From an uncultured Prevotellaceae bacterium (lineage in GTDB: Bacteria; Bacteroidota; Bacteroidia; Bacteroidales; Bacteroidaceae), in assembly GCA_902775605.1 (NCBI GenBank), contig CACYNE010000003.1, positions 40,038 through 104,037 of the forward strand: a stretch of 64,000 bases of DNA. Reading direction: 5' to 3'. The notes under the pieces are model-generated. The model had not been told where the DNA came from. It made no database searches and worked only from the letters and a program-made list of their open reading frames with translations. Shown in pieces: positions 8,612-17,813 of this stretch. Position numbers and translations under genes: made by a program. Each line of letters begins with the position of its first letter. The stretch's first letter is position 1.

Positions 8612-9295
8612 TTATTGTGATAGTGTGATTTTTCCTTTCACGATAGTGGCTGCATCGTAACCCAACTTGCGAACCTCGTGAAGTTTCTCGCGAGCCTCCT
8701 CGTAGGTACGATAGTTGCCCAATCGACAAATCCAGCGAGGCGAATAGAAGTGCACATAGACCTCTTCGCCAGGGAACAGGCTCCTGAGCGAGTTGCCTGC
8801 CTGTTCGGCACGCTGTCTGTCACGACGAGTGTTGCCACCGGCAAAGACCTGGATGCGGTAACCAGTGGTTTTATACGTATGTTTGTTCGTCTGCTCTTCT
8901 GAGTCAGGCGTCATTTCTTTCTGCTCTATGACTTCCGGCTGCTTCACTTCTGCTTTCTGCTGTTTAGCTTCATTTTTCTGCTGCTTAGCGTCAGCCTTCT
9001 GCTGTTTTGCCTCAGCTTTCTGCTGTTTGGCTTCAGCCTTCAGTTGTTTGTCATCGGCCTTCTGTGATGCTGCGGGCTTCTTTGGTTGAAGCTGTGTGTT
9101 CACAGTTGGCTTGACAACGTTTTTGGGTGTTGAGCTTACGGTGCCGTTCACCAGTTCATCGATGGCAGCATCCTGATGAATGGTCACGGTTCCCTGTCCC
9201 TGCGCAGTTTTCTGTATGCGCTGAGTAAAAGTCTGTGCATCGGCACTGATAGCAATGCCGACACACAGGAGAAGAATAGTGATGAAATGCTTCAT
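8612..9295 (-). CDS. SPOR-domain periplasmic protein
   Basis: 227 residues: signal peptide (M-K-H-F-I-T-I-L-L, cleavage near A-D-A), then a Lys/Gln/Ala-rich linker with about six copies of a K-A-E-A-K-Q-Q heptad at residues ~78-120 (a 21-bp tandem repeat in the DNA), then a C-terminal SPOR domain (~145-220; '[19 protein letters not shown]', '[14 protein letters not shown]'). SPOR domains bind denuded septal peptidoglycan, so a role in cell division or envelope maintenance is likely. The heptad repeat makes a long helix and may vary in copy number between strains. Confidence 0.85.
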   Translation of the reverse strand: MKHFITILLLCVGIAISADAQTFTQRIQKTAQGQGTVTIHQDAAIDELVNGTVSSTPKNVVKPTVNTQLQPKKPAASQKADDKQLKAEAKQQKAEAKQQKADAKQQKNEAKQQKAEVKQPEVIEQKEMTPDSEEQTNKHTYKTTGYRIQVFAGGNTRRDRQRAEQAGNSLRSLFPGEEVYVHFYSPRWICRLGNYRTYEEAREKLHEVRKLGYDAATIVKGKITLSQ

Positions 9296-9319
9296 CTAAA
9301 AATCAATTATGTTTTTCGA

Positions 9320-10078
9320 TTACTTGAAGGCATCGATAATGCCCTTGAAGTCAGCAGCCTTCAGTGAAGCGCCACCAATCAGACCACCGTCGATGTCGGG
9401 CTTAGCAAACAGCTCAGGAGCGTTGCTTGCCTTGCAAGAACCACCATAGAGGATTGTGGTGTCGTCAGCTACGGCCTGGCCGTATTTCTCAGCGATGATT
9501 GAACGGATGTAAGCGTGGATCTCCTCAGCCTGCTCAGCAGTAGCGGTCTTGCCAGTACCGATGGCCCAGATGGGCTCGTAGGCGATAACGATCTTGCGGA
9601 AGTCCTCCTCAGAGAGGTTGAATACTGAACCCTCGAGCTCGGCCTTAACGACCTCGTTCTGCTTGCCAGCCTCGCGCTCCTCGAGAGACTCACCGATGCA
9701 GAAGATGACCTTCAGGTCGTTCTTCTGTGCCAGCAGCACCTTCTCCTTCAGGATCTCAGGAGTCTCCTTGTAGTACTCACGACGCTCAGAGTGGCCCAGG
9801 ATGACATACTGAGCACCAGTGCTCTTTACCATCTCGGCAGAAACCTCACCAGTGAAAGCACCCTTCTCCTTGTCAGCGCAGTTCTCAGCACCCAGTCCGA
9901 TGATGTCCTGATCGAGGAACTGTGCGATAGAAGCGAGGTGGATGAATGGTGTGCAGATGACCACACCACAGTTGGGCTTCTCAGCCTTCAAAGTCTCATT
10001 CAGCTCCTTTGCCAGAGCGATACCATCCTGGAGATTCATGTTCATCTTCCAGTTACCTGCAACAATTTTCTTTCTCAT
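9320..10078 (-). CDS. tpiA: Triosephosphate isomerase (internal start inside the fused frame)
   Basis: Starting at the ATG complementary to 10076-10078 gives 252 residues, the usual TIM length. It interconverts dihydroxyacetone phosphate and glyceraldehyde 3-phosphate in glycolysis. Catalytic residues are in place: K in 'GNWKMN', H in 'ILGHSERR', E in '[11 protein letters not shown]', and the phosphate-binding 'GGS' and 'GLIGGASL' loops. An A-rich AAAAAAGAAGTAAAA leader precedes the ATG, a typical Bacteroidetes initiation context, so independent translation is likely even though the upstream frame is continuous with it. Confidence 0.95.
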   Translation of the reverse strand: MRKKIVAGNWKMNMNLQDGIALAKELNETLKAEKPNCGVVICTPFIHLASIAQFLDQDIIGLGAENCADKEKGAFTGEVSAEMVKSTGAQYVILGHSERREYYKETPEILKEKVLLAQKNDLKVIFCIGESLEEREAGKQNEVVKAELEGSVFNLSEEDFRKIVIAYEPIWAIGTGKTATAEQAEEIHAYIRSIIAEKYGQAVADDTTILYGGSCKASNAPELFAKPDIDGGLIGGASLKAADFKGIIDAFK

Positions 10079-11245
10079 TTTTACTTCTTTTTTGTTGATA
10101 TAACCAATTAGTTTCTTACGTTTTCTTATCCATTTGGTCCATGCCCACATGCGGTCGGCAATGCTGAGCAGCACCAGGGGCAGCACGAACCAGAGCAGTA
10201 TCATGATGATGCGTTGCGCCACGGAATCGTCAGGCAGGTGTCCCAGAGGCAACTCCTCCAAGGGCTTGTCCAACTCATACTCGTCTGGCAGCATGTTATG
10301 GCTCCATTTCTGAATGATGACGCCGTCCTTCAGTAGCACCAGTCCTGGGTTGCTGCGTATGATGGTCTTCAGCGTGGTGCCATCGGTCAGGCAGAACGGA
10401 TATTCCGCACCCGTCACGTCGCGCCACAATCCGATGGCCTTCTCGCCGCTGGCTGTGAGGCCGTAGAACGGATAGCCATAGTCCTGCGCATATTCATAGA
10501 CCTGATTGATGAGGTCCAGCTGCGAGTCGTCGGCCTTCTCCAAATAGGGTGCCACCAGCAGGAACGTATAGCCCTCGCTGCCCAGTATCTGTTCGGTGAT
10601 GTCCTCGCCGTCGTCAGTCTTCTCGATGAAGAAGTCGGCATAGGGCGATTCCTCACCTTCCATCATCTTGTTCCACCCTGTGCGCAGGTCAGAGCCCACA
10701 TGATAGGGACGGAAGTCGAACTGAGGCCTGTCATAAAGGCTCCATGCCGAGATGGTCAGCGTGAAGAGGATAGAGTAGTTGACCACTATCCATTGGTTCG
10801 ACTCGCTGATGAAACGCACCATCTTTTCGGGCCATCTCACTACCACAACAGCTGCTGCGAGCAACACCACGTTCTTCCAGAAAGTCTGCCAGTTGGTCAG
10901 TACCACCGCATCGCCAAAGCAACCACAGTCGCTGATGGGATTGGCCAGTGCTAACCAGAGCGTCAACGGTGTCATCACCGCCATGATGATCACTGCAAGT
11001 CTCGAACTCAATCTGCGTCTGACGGCAAACAGCAGGAAGATGCCAATGCAAAATTCCGTTGCCGACATTGCCACCGACAGGCCCAGTGCTGCCATCTCCG
11101 GCAGTTGCACGCCCAGTTGCATGGCGTACAGATAGTCTTCAATCTTGTACTGCGTGCCCAGTGGGTCAACGGCCTTCACGAATCCCGAGAGGATAAAGAC
11201 CGCAGCCAGCAACAGGCGACACAGGTTGACTATCGTCGTTTTCAT
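9320..11245 (-). CDS. BT_3928-family membrane protein read through in frame into triosephosphate isomerase
   Basis: One uninterrupted 641-codon frame. Residues ~1-380 match the BT_3928 family: a DoxX/MauE-like four-helix membrane domain ([20 protein letters not shown]; conserved '[12 protein letters not shown]' near residue 105), a thioredoxin-like periplasmic region, then a final helix. Residues 390-641 are a complete TIM. In relatives I recall the two as separate adjacent genes. Here no stop lies between K-W-I-R-K-R-K-K-L and M-R-K-K-I-V-A-G. Either the stop was lost and a membrane-tethered TIM is made, or TIM is translated mainly from its own ATG at 10078. The start overlaps the DUF1599 stop by 4 bp (ATGA). 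Confidence 0.8.
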   Translation of the reverse strand: MKTTIVNLCRLLLAAVFILSGFVKAVDPLGTQYKIEDYLYAMQLGVQLPEMAALGLSVAMSATEFCIGIFLLFAVRRRLSSRLAVIIMAVMTPLTLWLALANPISDCGCFGDAVVLTNWQTFWKNVVLLAAAVVVVRWPEKMVRFISESNQWIVVNYSILFTLTISAWSLYDRPQFDFRPYHVGSDLRTGWNKMMEGEESPYADFFIEKTDDGEDITEQILGSEGYTFLLVAPYLEKADDSQLDLINQVYEYAQDYGYPFYGLTASGEKAIGLWRDVTGAEYPFCLTDGTTLKTIIRSNPGLVLLKDGVIIQKWSHNMLPDEYELDKPLEELPLGHLPDDSVAQRIIMILLWFVLPLVLLSIADRMWAWTKWIRKRKKLIGYINKKEVKMRKKIVAGNWKMNMNLQDGIALAKELNETLKAEKPNCGVVICTPFIHLASIAQFLDQDIIGLGAENCADKEKGAFTGEVSAEMVKSTGAQYVILGHSERREYYKETPEILKEKVLLAQKNDLKVIFCIGESLEEREAGKQNEVVKAELEGSVFNLSEEDFRKIVIAYEPIWAIGTGKTATAEQAEEIHAYIRSIIAEKYGQAVADDTTILYGGSCKASNAPELFAKPDIDGGLIGGASLKAADFKGIIDAFK

Positions 11246-11787
11246 TTCTTCAACTTGATGAGTCCGAAGACCGCATAGTTGATGATGTCCATATAGTTGG
11301 CGTCAATACCCTCGCTGATGAGGGTCTGTCCGCTCAGGTTCTCAATCTCCTTGATACGCTCAATCTTGGTGAGGATCAAGTCCGTATAGCTGCTCACGCG
11401 CATGCCTCGCCACGCCTCGTCATAGTCGTGGTTCTTGCGCTTCATCAGTTCCAGTGCCTCGTGGGCATAGTGGTCATAGAGCGCCATAGCCGCGTTGTTG
11501 TCCATATCCACCGTGTCGGCGAATCCTTTCTCCAGCTGAATCAGTCCTACGATGCCGTAGTTGATCAGCGCCACGAACTCAGGTCTGATGCCTTCGCCCA
11601 CCAGCGACTCCTGTTTAATCTCCAGCGAGCGGATGCGCTTGGCTTTGATAAAGAGCTGGTCCGTCAGCGATGCCGGACGCAGGATGCGCCACGACGCCCT
11701 GTAGTCGTGCAGTTTCTTTGAGAAAATGTCACGGCATTCAGCGATGGCTGCCTCAAACTCAGCGTTAGTCTTTTCAAACTTGTTCAT
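11242..11787 (-). CDS. DUF1599 protein
   Basis: 181 residues from M-N-K-F-E-K. The frame is open further upstream to 11853, but that extension would overlap a TACCTTTG promoter box (11797-11804) and encodes a low-complexity F/L/S stretch, so the internal start is chosen. The protein is a tandem duplication: '[31 protein letters not shown]' repeats as '[31 protein letters not shown]', each followed by a '[12 protein letters not shown]'-type helix. DUF1599 is a MazG-like all-alpha Bacteroidetes family of unknown substrate; nucleotide pyrophosphatase activity is only a family-level guess. First gene of the tpiA-folE operon. Confidence 0.85.
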   Translation of the reverse strand: MNKFEKTNAEFEAAIAECRDIFSKKLHDYRASWRILRPASLTDQLFIKAKRIRSLEIKQESLVGEGIRPEFVALINYGIVGLIQLEKGFADTVDMDNNAAMALYDHYAHEALELMKRKNHDYDEAWRGMRVSSYTDLILTKIERIKEIENLSGQTLISEGIDANYMDIINYAVFGLIKLKK

Positions 11788-11796
11788 AATCGGCTG

Positions 11797-11804
11797 CAAA
11801 GGTA
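11797..11804 (-). promoter_or_regulatory. -7 promoter box of the DUF1599-folE operon
   Basis: TACCTTTG on the minus strand, only 9 bp from the chosen ATG, so the mRNA would have almost no leader. The purine-rich GTGAAGAGTGAAGAG stretch just upstream resembles the dispersed low-complexity repeats seen elsewhere in the window. Confidence 0.55.
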
Positions 11805-11889
11805 CGAAAAAAAGTGAAGAGTGAAGAGCGAAAAGTGAAAAAAATGCTGCCACATCATGCTATTCGTGATTTGCGACAACTTTTTTTTC

Positions 11890-12249
11890 TTATAATTCAT
11901 TCATTTTTACCCTGATATACTTGATTTTTGCGCCCAACATATTCCACTGCACTTGCAGTGAGTCGCGCTTCACGCGCAGCAGTGTCAGGTCGGTCAATTC
12001 CTGCTCTGTGGCTTTTAGTGCCGCCTTGTGGGCCTCCACCTCCACCTTCTTGCGTTCAAACTCCGCTTTGACGGCCTCCAGTGTTGAGTCTACGATGGCC
12101 AGTTCCCGTTGGGCAGCCTCCAGACTTGAGTCCTGCTTGTGTTTCAGGGCCTCTCGTCTTTGTTCTATCTCGTCTCTGCGAGAGTCGCGACATGCTGTGG
12201 TGAGCAGTGTGGCAGCGATGATAGTCATACCTATTAAATACTTTTTCAT
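11890..12249 (-). CDS. Coiled-coil lipoprotein
   Basis: 119 residues from M-K-K-Y-L-I-G (M-E-M-K-K two codons earlier is possible). A lipoprotein signal peptide ends in a lipobox L-T-T-A-C at residue ~20. The rest is one long charged helix (EQRREALKHKQDSSLEAAQ through VKMNEL) with strong coiled-coil character. Probably an inner- or outer-membrane-anchored periplasmic lipoprotein; no family was recognised. It stands alone, divergent from cca. Confidence 0.7.
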   Translation of the reverse strand: MKKYLIGMTIIAATLLTTACRDSRRDEIEQRREALKHKQDSSLEAAQRELAIVDSTLEAVKAEFERKKVEVEAHKAALKATEQELTDLTLLRVKRDSLQVQWNMLGAKIKYIRVKMNEL

Positions 12250-12328
12250 CTCCATTTTGTTATGCGTTATTTTGATGGCAAAGTTACTAAAAAAAATTAA
12301 ATAGAGGCAGTAAGTTCAGTTTTTTTAG

Positions 12329-12336
12329 TAATTTTG
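12329..12336 (+). promoter_or_regulatory. -7 promoter box of cca
   Basis: TAATTTTG, matching TAnnTTTG, 26 bp upstream of the cca ATG. Confidence 0.6.
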
Positions 12337-12362
12337 CAGCCCGAAAACTTGAAAAGCAAGAA

Positions 12363-13790
12363 ATGAAGTTATTTAGCGACGAAGAATTGGCAGAGATTCT
12401 GGATCAGGAAATCTTCCACCAGATTAGCGAAGCAGCCGACCGTTTGGGGTTGGAATGCTATGTTGTTGGTGGTTATGTCCGTGACATTTTCCTGGAGCGC
12501 CCATCAAACGATATTGATGTCGTGGTGGTGGGTAGCGGCATCAGTGTGGCCAAGGAATTGAAGCGTATATTGGGACATAAGGCCCATTTGTCTGTGTTCA
12601 AGAATTTCGGCACTGCGCAGGTGAAGTTTCATGATACCGAGGTGGAGTTTGTAGGTGCTCGCAAAGAGAGTTACAGCCACGATTCGCGCAAGCCTATTGT
12701 CGAAGACGGCACTCTGGAGGACGACCAGAATCGTCGTGACTTCACCATTAATGCGATGGCTATCTGTTTGAATAAGAGTCGCTTTGGTGAACTTGTTGAC
12801 CCCTTTAATGGTTTGGCCGATTTGGAGGATGGCATCATTGCCACACCTCTGGAGCCAGGCATCACCTTCAGCGACGACCCTCTGCGCATGATGCGCTGTG
12901 TTCGTTTCGCCACTCAGTTGAATTTTCAGATTGAGGATGAGACCTTCGAGGCTCTGGAGCGTATGGCCGAGCGCATCAAGATTGTCAGTGGCGAGCGCAT
13001 TGAGGTAGAGCTTAACAAAATTATGCTCTCACCCGTACCCAGCAAGGGTTTTGTCGATTTGCAGCGTTGTGGTCTGCTGAACATTATCCTGCCAGAGGTT
13101 GCAGCACTCGACATTGTGGAGCAGAAGAACGGACGCGCCCATAAGAACAACTTCTATCACACCCTTGAGGTGCTCGATAATGTAGCTAAGAAGTCTGACA
13201 AGCTGTGGCTCCGTTGGGCAGCTTTGCTCCACGATGTGGGCAAGACCAAGTCAAAACGCTGGGATCCAGCCATCGGTTGGACCTTCCACAACCATAATTA
13301 TATTGGTGCAAAGATGGTGAATGACATCTTCCGCCGCTTGAAGTTGCCCTTGGGTGCCGAGATGAAATACGTTCAGAAACTCGTTGACCTGCACATGCGC
13401 CCCCAGGTGATTGCCGATAGCGAGGTAACGGACTCTGCCGTACGCCGTCTGTTGAACGATGCCGGCGACGATATCGACGATCTGATGACCCTCTGTGAGG
13501 CTGATATCACCTCGAAGAACGAGACGCGCAAAAAGATGTTCCTCGAGAATTTCCGTATGGTGCGTGAAAAATTGGCCGACTTGCAGGAGAAAGACTATAA
13601 GCGTCTGCTCCAGCCCGTGATTGACGGTAATGAGATTATGTCGCTCTTCCATCTGAAGCCTTCACGCGAGGTGGGCGTCTTGAAGCAATATCTCAAGGAC
13701 GCTGTTCTTGATAATAAAGTAGAGAACGAGCGCGAACCCCTGATGCGGTTGCTCATGGAGAAAGCCCAACAGATGGGATTGAAAATATAA
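12363..13790 (+). CDS. cca: CCA-adding tRNA nucleotidyltransferase / poly(A) polymerase family with HD domain
   Basis: 475 residues. Class II nucleotidyltransferase head (residues ~28-160) with 'VVGGYVRDIFL' and the catalytic D-x-D in 'NDIDVVVVG'; the R-R-D-F-T-I-N-A-M motif follows near residue 125. A C-terminal HD phosphohydrolase domain starts near residue 255 ('HTLEVLDNVAKK', 'LLHDVGKTKSKRW', 'HNHNYIGAKM'). The protein adds or repairs the 3' CCA of tRNAs; the HD part is found in many bacterial members. Own promoter and strong terminator make it monocistronic. A distinct poly(A) polymerase role cannot be excluded from sequence. Confidence 0.92.
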   Translation: MKLFSDEELAEILDQEIFHQISEAADRLGLECYVVGGYVRDIFLERPSNDIDVVVVGSGISVAKELKRILGHKAHLSVFKNFGTAQVKFHDTEVEFVGARKESYSHDSRKPIVEDGTLEDDQNRRDFTINAMAICLNKSRFGELVDPFNGLADLEDGIIATPLEPGITFSDDPLRMMRCVRFATQLNFQIEDETFEALERMAERIKIVSGERIEVELNKIMLSPVPSKGFVDLQRCGLLNIILPEVAALDIVEQKNGRAHKNNFYHTLEVLDNVAKKSDKLWLRWAALLHDVGKTKSKRWDPAIGWTFHNHNYIGAKMVNDIFRRLKLPLGAEMKYVQKLVDLHMRPQVIADSEVTDSAVRRLLNDAGDDIDDLMTLCEADITSKNETRKKMFLENFRMVREKLADLQEKDYKRLLQPVIDGNEIMSLFHLKPSREVGVLKQYLKDAVLDNKVENEREPLMRLLMEKAQQMGLKI

Positions 13791-13797
13791 AAGTTAA

Positions 13798-13829
13798 GAG
13801 GTCGCAAAACGGTTGCGGCCTCTTTTTTT
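13798..13829 (+). terminator. Terminator of cca
   Basis: GAGGTCGCAA pairs with TTGCGGCCTC (one G-U), loop AACGG, then a T7 run. Confidence 0.9.
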
Positions 13830-13904
13830 ATCTGTTGATTCCTTGTTTCGTTGAAAAATAAAGGCAGTTGGTTGAATAAATTCGTCAGGAAAGCCTTTAT
13901 TTCT

Positions 13905-13912
13905 TATCTTTG
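13905..13912 (+). promoter_or_regulatory. -7 box for the 13946-15807 gene pair
   Basis: TATCTTTG followed by C, 33 bp before the chosen ATG at 13946. Confidence 0.65.
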
Positions 13913-13945
13913 CAACACCATAACGAACTACATACTTTATATAAG

Positions 13946-14317
13946 ATGAGAACTGTTGTTTTTGGATTAATGATTATCATTGGTGTACTCTCGGCTCACG
14001 CCGGTGAGTACACCTTTATTACTTTTGAGTTGAACGATGGCACTAAGGCCTCCGTACCAGTCACATCACTCACTATGACCATCAGTGGCAATACATTGAA
14101 GGCGGGTTCCGAGACCTTTGTCCTGACCAATCTTTCAAAGATGTATTTCACCAATACCAATGAGAGCACCGCCATCGATGAAGTGACCACCGATACCCTC
14201 GACGAAGCTGCTGAGATTTACGACCTGAAGGGTCATAAGGTGACAAAGGACCAGATGAAGCGCGGCATCTATGTGGTGAAGACGAAGACAAAGACCTTTA
14301 AAATGATTGTGAAATGA
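13946..14317 (+). CDS. Small secreted protein with C-terminal sorting-like tail
   Basis: 123 residues from M-R-T-V-V-F-G; the in-frame ATG at 13910 is rejected because it overlaps the promoter. Signal peptide with cleavage after S-A-H-A-G. The mature part is short and beta-rich. The C-terminus 'AEIYDLKGHKVTKDQMKRGI' plus Y-V-V-K resembles the C-terminal domains of type IX secretion cargo and other Bacteroidales surface proteins. It overlaps the next gene by 4 bp (ATGA) and both mature proteins begin with a similar strand/SLTM-like pattern, so the two probably work together at the cell surface. Confidence 0.75.
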   Translation: MRTVVFGLMIIIGVLSAHAGEYTFITFELNDGTKASVPVTSLTMTISGNTLKAGSETFVLTNLSKMYFTNTNESTAIDEVTTDTLDEAAEIYDLKGHKVTKDQMKRGIYVVKTKTKTFKMIVK

Positions 14318-15807
14318 AAAAACTGTATATCATTCTCGTCTCTCTCGTGCTGTCCCTCTCGGCTCTGGGACAGACCCTTCGTGTCAGCTTGGGTAGCGTC
14401 ACTTATCTGTTCCCCGCTGCTGAGACTGGCGATATGAACTTTACGAATAGTCAGACGCTGACCATTATGGGCAAGGCGTTGGCCCTCAGTGAGATAAGCG
14501 AAATGACCGTTGACGAATCGACAGTGCAGGATAACGCCGTGAGTATTGTCTATAGTGGTACTTCGGCCACTGTCATCGTCAGTGGCAATGTGGCTCAGTA
14601 TGTCGTGCCCACCATCAATGGCGCCCATGTGAGCATTGAGCAGACCAACACCGCCGATATTGACGGCGACGAGATTACCTACACCCTCACGGGCTCAACT
14701 ACCAATGGCTCTTTCTCGCTGAATGGCTCGTATAAGTGTACCATCGCTCTTGATGGTCTCACGATGACCAATCCCAGTGGTGCCTGCCTCAACATCACCA
14801 ATGGCAAGCGCATCCAGATCAGTGCCAAGAAGAATACTGAGAACACCCTTACCGATGGCGCCAATGGCACGCAGTCGGGCTGCATCTACAGCAAGGGACA
14901 GATCCAGTTGCAGGGCAATGGCACCCTCAATGTGGCAGGCAAGACCAAGCATGCCATCAAGAGTGGCGACTATATACGCATTAAAAATATCACGCTGAAC
15001 ATCACCCAGGCCAAGAAAGACGGTATCTCGTGCAACGAGTATTTCCTCATGCAGAGCGGCACCGTGAACATCAGTGGTGTGGGCGATGAGGGTATTCAGT
15101 GCGAGCTCGATGGCACCACCTCAACAGGTCAGACCAACGACCATGAGGATGAGGACAGCGGAAACATCTATATCGAAGGCGGCACGCTGACGGTGAAAAA
15201 CACCAAGGGCGAAGGTATCGAGAGCAAAGGCGAGTTGTATATCACGGGTGGTGAGGTCACGGTCAATGCGAAGGATGATGCCATCAATGCTGCCAGCCAT
15301 ATCACCATCAGTGGAGGCGTTGTCTATGCCTGTGCCACCAACAACGATGGCATCGATGCCAATGGCAACTGCTATATCGAGGGTGGCATCATTTTCGCCA
15401 TCGGTGCCCGTCAGCCCGAGGTGGCCATTGATGCCAATACCGAGCGCAACTTCAAACTCTACGTCACTGGCGGCACCATCATCGCCATCGGTGGACTGGA
15501 ACGAGGCAGCAGTCTCACCCAGACCTGCTATCAGTCCTCGTCGTGGAGTAGCAACAGGTGGTATGCCCTCACTGTTGATAATCAGACCATTGCTTTCAAG
15601 ACTCCATCCAGCGGTGGCTCAGGTCTCGTTGTCTCTGGTACATCAACGCCCACGCTGAAGCAGAATGTCACTGTGAGCGATGGCACCCAGGTCTTTGGCG
15701 GCAACGGATATACCAATGCCACAGTCACTGGTGGCAGCAACGTCACCCTTTCCACCTATAACAACAATGGTGGCGGTGGCCCTGGTGGTGGTCCTTGGGG
15801 ATGGTAA
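14314..15807 (+). CDS. Secreted DUF4353 / Cthe_2159-type carbohydrate-binding beta-helix protein
   Basis: 497 residues with a signal peptide (M-K-K-L-Y-I-I, cleavage near L-G-Q). From ~residue 110 a right-handed beta-helix built of G-x-x-x-I/L-x-V ladders ('CIYSKGQIQLQGNGTLNV', 'GISCNEYFLMQSGTVNI', 'GIESKGELYITGGEVTV') matches the Cthe_2159 carbohydrate-binding family (PF14262), described as polygalacturonate-binding and pectate-lyase-like. The last residues are glycine-rich (GGGGPGGGP). It lies directly upstream of a LytS/LytTR two-component pair (45-bp gap), an arrangement in which the regulator may control this surface operon; that is inference. Confidence 0.85.
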   Translation: MKKLYIILVSLVLSLSALGQTLRVSLGSVTYLFPAAETGDMNFTNSQTLTIMGKALALSEISEMTVDESTVQDNAVSIVYSGTSATVIVSGNVAQYVVPTINGAHVSIEQTNTADIDGDEITYTLTGSTTNGSFSLNGSYKCTIALDGLTMTNPSGACLNITNGKRIQISAKKNTENTLTDGANGTQSGCIYSKGQIQLQGNGTLNVAGKTKHAIKSGDYIRIKNITLNITQAKKDGISCNEYFLMQSGTVNISGVGDEGIQCELDGTTSTGQTNDHEDEDSGNIYIEGGTLTVKNTKGEGIESKGELYITGGEVTVNAKDDAINAASHITISGGVVYACATNNDGIDANGNCYIEGGIIFAIGARQPEVAIDANTERNFKLYVTGGTIIAIGGLERGSSLTQTCYQSSSWSSNRWYALTVDNQTIAFKTPSSGGSGLVVSGTSTPTLKQNVTVSDGTQVFGGNGYTNATVTGGSNVTLSTYNNNGGGGPGGGPWGW

Positions 15808-15852
15808 ACACAATAAAACAGATTCTGTCACGTTATAAATAGTAGTAATAAT

Positions 15853-16995
15853 ATGATGTACTGGATGAAGCAGTCGCGACAGGAAAATCTGATTTATCTG
15901 GCAGTGTGGGTCCTGCTCTTTGCGGCCCCACTGCTTAGTCTCTACGTGCGGACGGTCAGCGATGCCAACGAGGTGTTTGACTGGTCGGAGGTGTTTCTCG
16001 TGTGGCGCATGTTTGTGATCTATCTGCTGCTTTTCCTAGTACATAATTTTCTGTTGGCTCCGCTTTTGATTCACGCCCATCGTCGCGTGATGTATTTCTC
16101 CATTGTGACAATGGTAATGGCGGCATTTATCGTTTATCAGTGCAGCACTAAACCACATTTCAATGCCCACATGGGGCACCGGCCTCCGCCCCACATGGAG
16201 CAGGAGATGAAGGACCGCCCTCATCCGCCCTTTGCCGACAAGCATGATCGCAGAGAGCCCAGGCCTCGCGAGTTTCGTCGCCAGTCGCCCCCACCCATCG
16301 TTGGCGAGCGCGACATCCTGTCCATCGTCGTGCTGCTGCTGATGTTTGGTGCCAACCTGGGCATCAAGGGCTATTTCCGCAGTCGTGAGGATCGCAAACG
16401 ACTGGTCGAACTGGAGCATCAAAACCTTGAACAGCAACTGGAATATCTGCGTTATCAGATCAATCCCCACTTCTTCATGAACACCCTCAACAACATTCAT
16501 GCCCTCGTTGATATTGACCCCCAGAAGGCGCAGGAAACCATTGTTGAATTGTCGCGCATGATGCGCTTCGTGCTCTATGAGGGCGATAAGAAGGGCGTGC
16601 CCCTGAGCAAGGAGATGGACTTCATCCGCACTTATGTCAAGCTGATGCAGTTGCGCTATACCGACAAGGTTATCATCACCCTTGACCTGCCTACCGAGGT
16701 GCCTGATCGCACTCTGCCGCCCCTGCTGCTCATCTCGTTTGTTGAGAATGCCTTTAAGCATGGCGTCAGCTATCTCCATGAATCGTTTATCGAAATCAAG
16801 GCCACTGTCGAGGACGACCACCTGCACTTTATCTGTCGCAACTCTAAGGCAGAGACACCCAACAAGGAGAAGGGTGGGGTGGGACTGGCCAATGTCCGCA
16901 AGCGCCTCAACCTGCTCTACGACCGTGCCTACTCATTGCGCATCTGCGATGATGCCGATATTTATACTGTTGAACTCAATATCCCCCTCACATAA
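15853..16995 (+). CDS. LytS-family sensor histidine kinase
   Basis: 380 residues. Four membrane helices (about residues 12-32, 45-72, 77-98, 153-172), then a His_kinase domain with the phospho-accepting histidine in 'YQINPHFFMNTLNNIH' (~residue 205) and a HATPase_c domain ('LLLISFVENAFKHGVS', 'GVGLANVRKRL'). Between helices 3 and 4 is an unusual His/Pro/Arg-rich loop of ~50 residues (GHRPPPHME..., RPHPPFADKHD...), possibly a metal or pH sensor. It ends 9 bp before the LytTR regulator, its evident partner. Confidence 0.92.
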   Translation: MMYWMKQSRQENLIYLAVWVLLFAAPLLSLYVRTVSDANEVFDWSEVFLVWRMFVIYLLLFLVHNFLLAPLLIHAHRRVMYFSIVTMVMAAFIVYQCSTKPHFNAHMGHRPPPHMEQEMKDRPHPPFADKHDRREPRPREFRRQSPPPIVGERDILSIVVLLLMFGANLGIKGYFRSREDRKRLVELEHQNLEQQLEYLRYQINPHFFMNTLNNIHALVDIDPQKAQETIVELSRMMRFVLYEGDKKGVPLSKEMDFIRTYVKLMQLRYTDKVIITLDLPTEVPDRTLPPLLLISFVENAFKHGVSYLHESFIEIKATVEDDHLHFICRNSKAETPNKEKGGVGLANVRKRLNLLYDRAYSLRICDDADIYTVELNIPLT

Positions 16996-17004
16996 TCTTT
17001 CAAT

Positions 17005-17772
17005 ATGATCCGCTGTCTTGCCATCGATGATGAGCCCCTGGCTCTCAGTCAACTTGTTAGTTATATCAGCAAGGTGCCTTTCCTCGTCCTTGCCGGCCAG
17101 TGCCAGAGTGCCCTTGAGGCCCGTGCTTTTCTTGAACACGACACAGTCGATGCTATCTTCTGCGACATCAATATGCCCGATCTCAACGGCATGGATTTTG
17201 TCAAGTCGCTCACGGCGCCCCCATTGGTTGTGTTCACCACCGCCTATTCTGAATATGCTGTCGAGGGTTTTCGTGTCAACGCCGTAGATTACCTGCTTAA
17301 GCCTTTCGGCCTGCAGGACTTCCAGCGTGCGGCCAATCGTGTCTTCGAAAGGTGGAAAGCGGAAAGTGGAAGGTGGAAAGAGAATACACAATCCACCACA
17401 AACAATCCTCCTTCTACCTCCAACCTTTCACCTTCCTCTCTTGAGAACGATTTCCTTTACCTCAAGACCGATTATCGTGTGGTGAAGGTGGCCATTGCTG
17501 ATATCCGCTATATTGAGGGTATGAGCGAATATCTCAAGGTGTGGGTCGAAGGCGAGCCGAAGCCTATCATCACCCTCTTGGCTATGAAAAAAATAGAGGA
17601 GCGGCTTCCTGGCACCTTCATGCGCATTCACCGCTCCTATATTGTCAATCTCAATAAAATCCAGGAGGTCAACAAAAACCGCATCATTCTCGACGCTCGG
17701 ACCAACCTGCCTGTGGGCGACCTCTATAAAGAGGCTTTTCAGCGTTATCTGCAGAGTCGCTTCGTCAGCTGA
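17005..17772 (+). CDS. LytTR-family response regulator
   Basis: 255 residues: REC domain (1-118; acidic D8-D9, phospho-acceptor D54 in 'FCDINMPDLNG', K in 'YLLKPFG'), a linker, and a LytTR DNA-binding domain (~155-250; 'YLKTDYRVVKVAIADIRYIE', 'FMRIHRSYIVNLNKI'). The linker (residues ~117-150) is a W-K/G/E then S/T/N/P-rich stretch encoded by an imperfect palindrome of purine-rich and pyrimidine-rich arms (17350-17445), looking like an in-frame repeat insert. Partner of the kinase just upstream. Confidence 0.93.
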   Translation: MIRCLAIDDEPLALSQLVSYISKVPFLVLAGQCQSALEARAFLEHDTVDAIFCDINMPDLNGMDFVKSLTAPPLVVFTTAYSEYAVEGFRVNAVDYLLKPFGLQDFQRAANRVFERWKAESGRWKENTQSTTNNPPSTSNLSPSSLENDFLYLKTDYRVVKVAIADIRYIEGMSEYLKVWVEGEPKPIITLLAMKKIEERLPGTFMRIHRSYIVNLNKIQEVNKNRIILDARTNLPVGDLYKEAFQRYLQSRFVS

Positions 17773-17813
17773 TTACAACTTTCTGCTCTTGACGCTCCCC
17801 CGTCATCATCATC

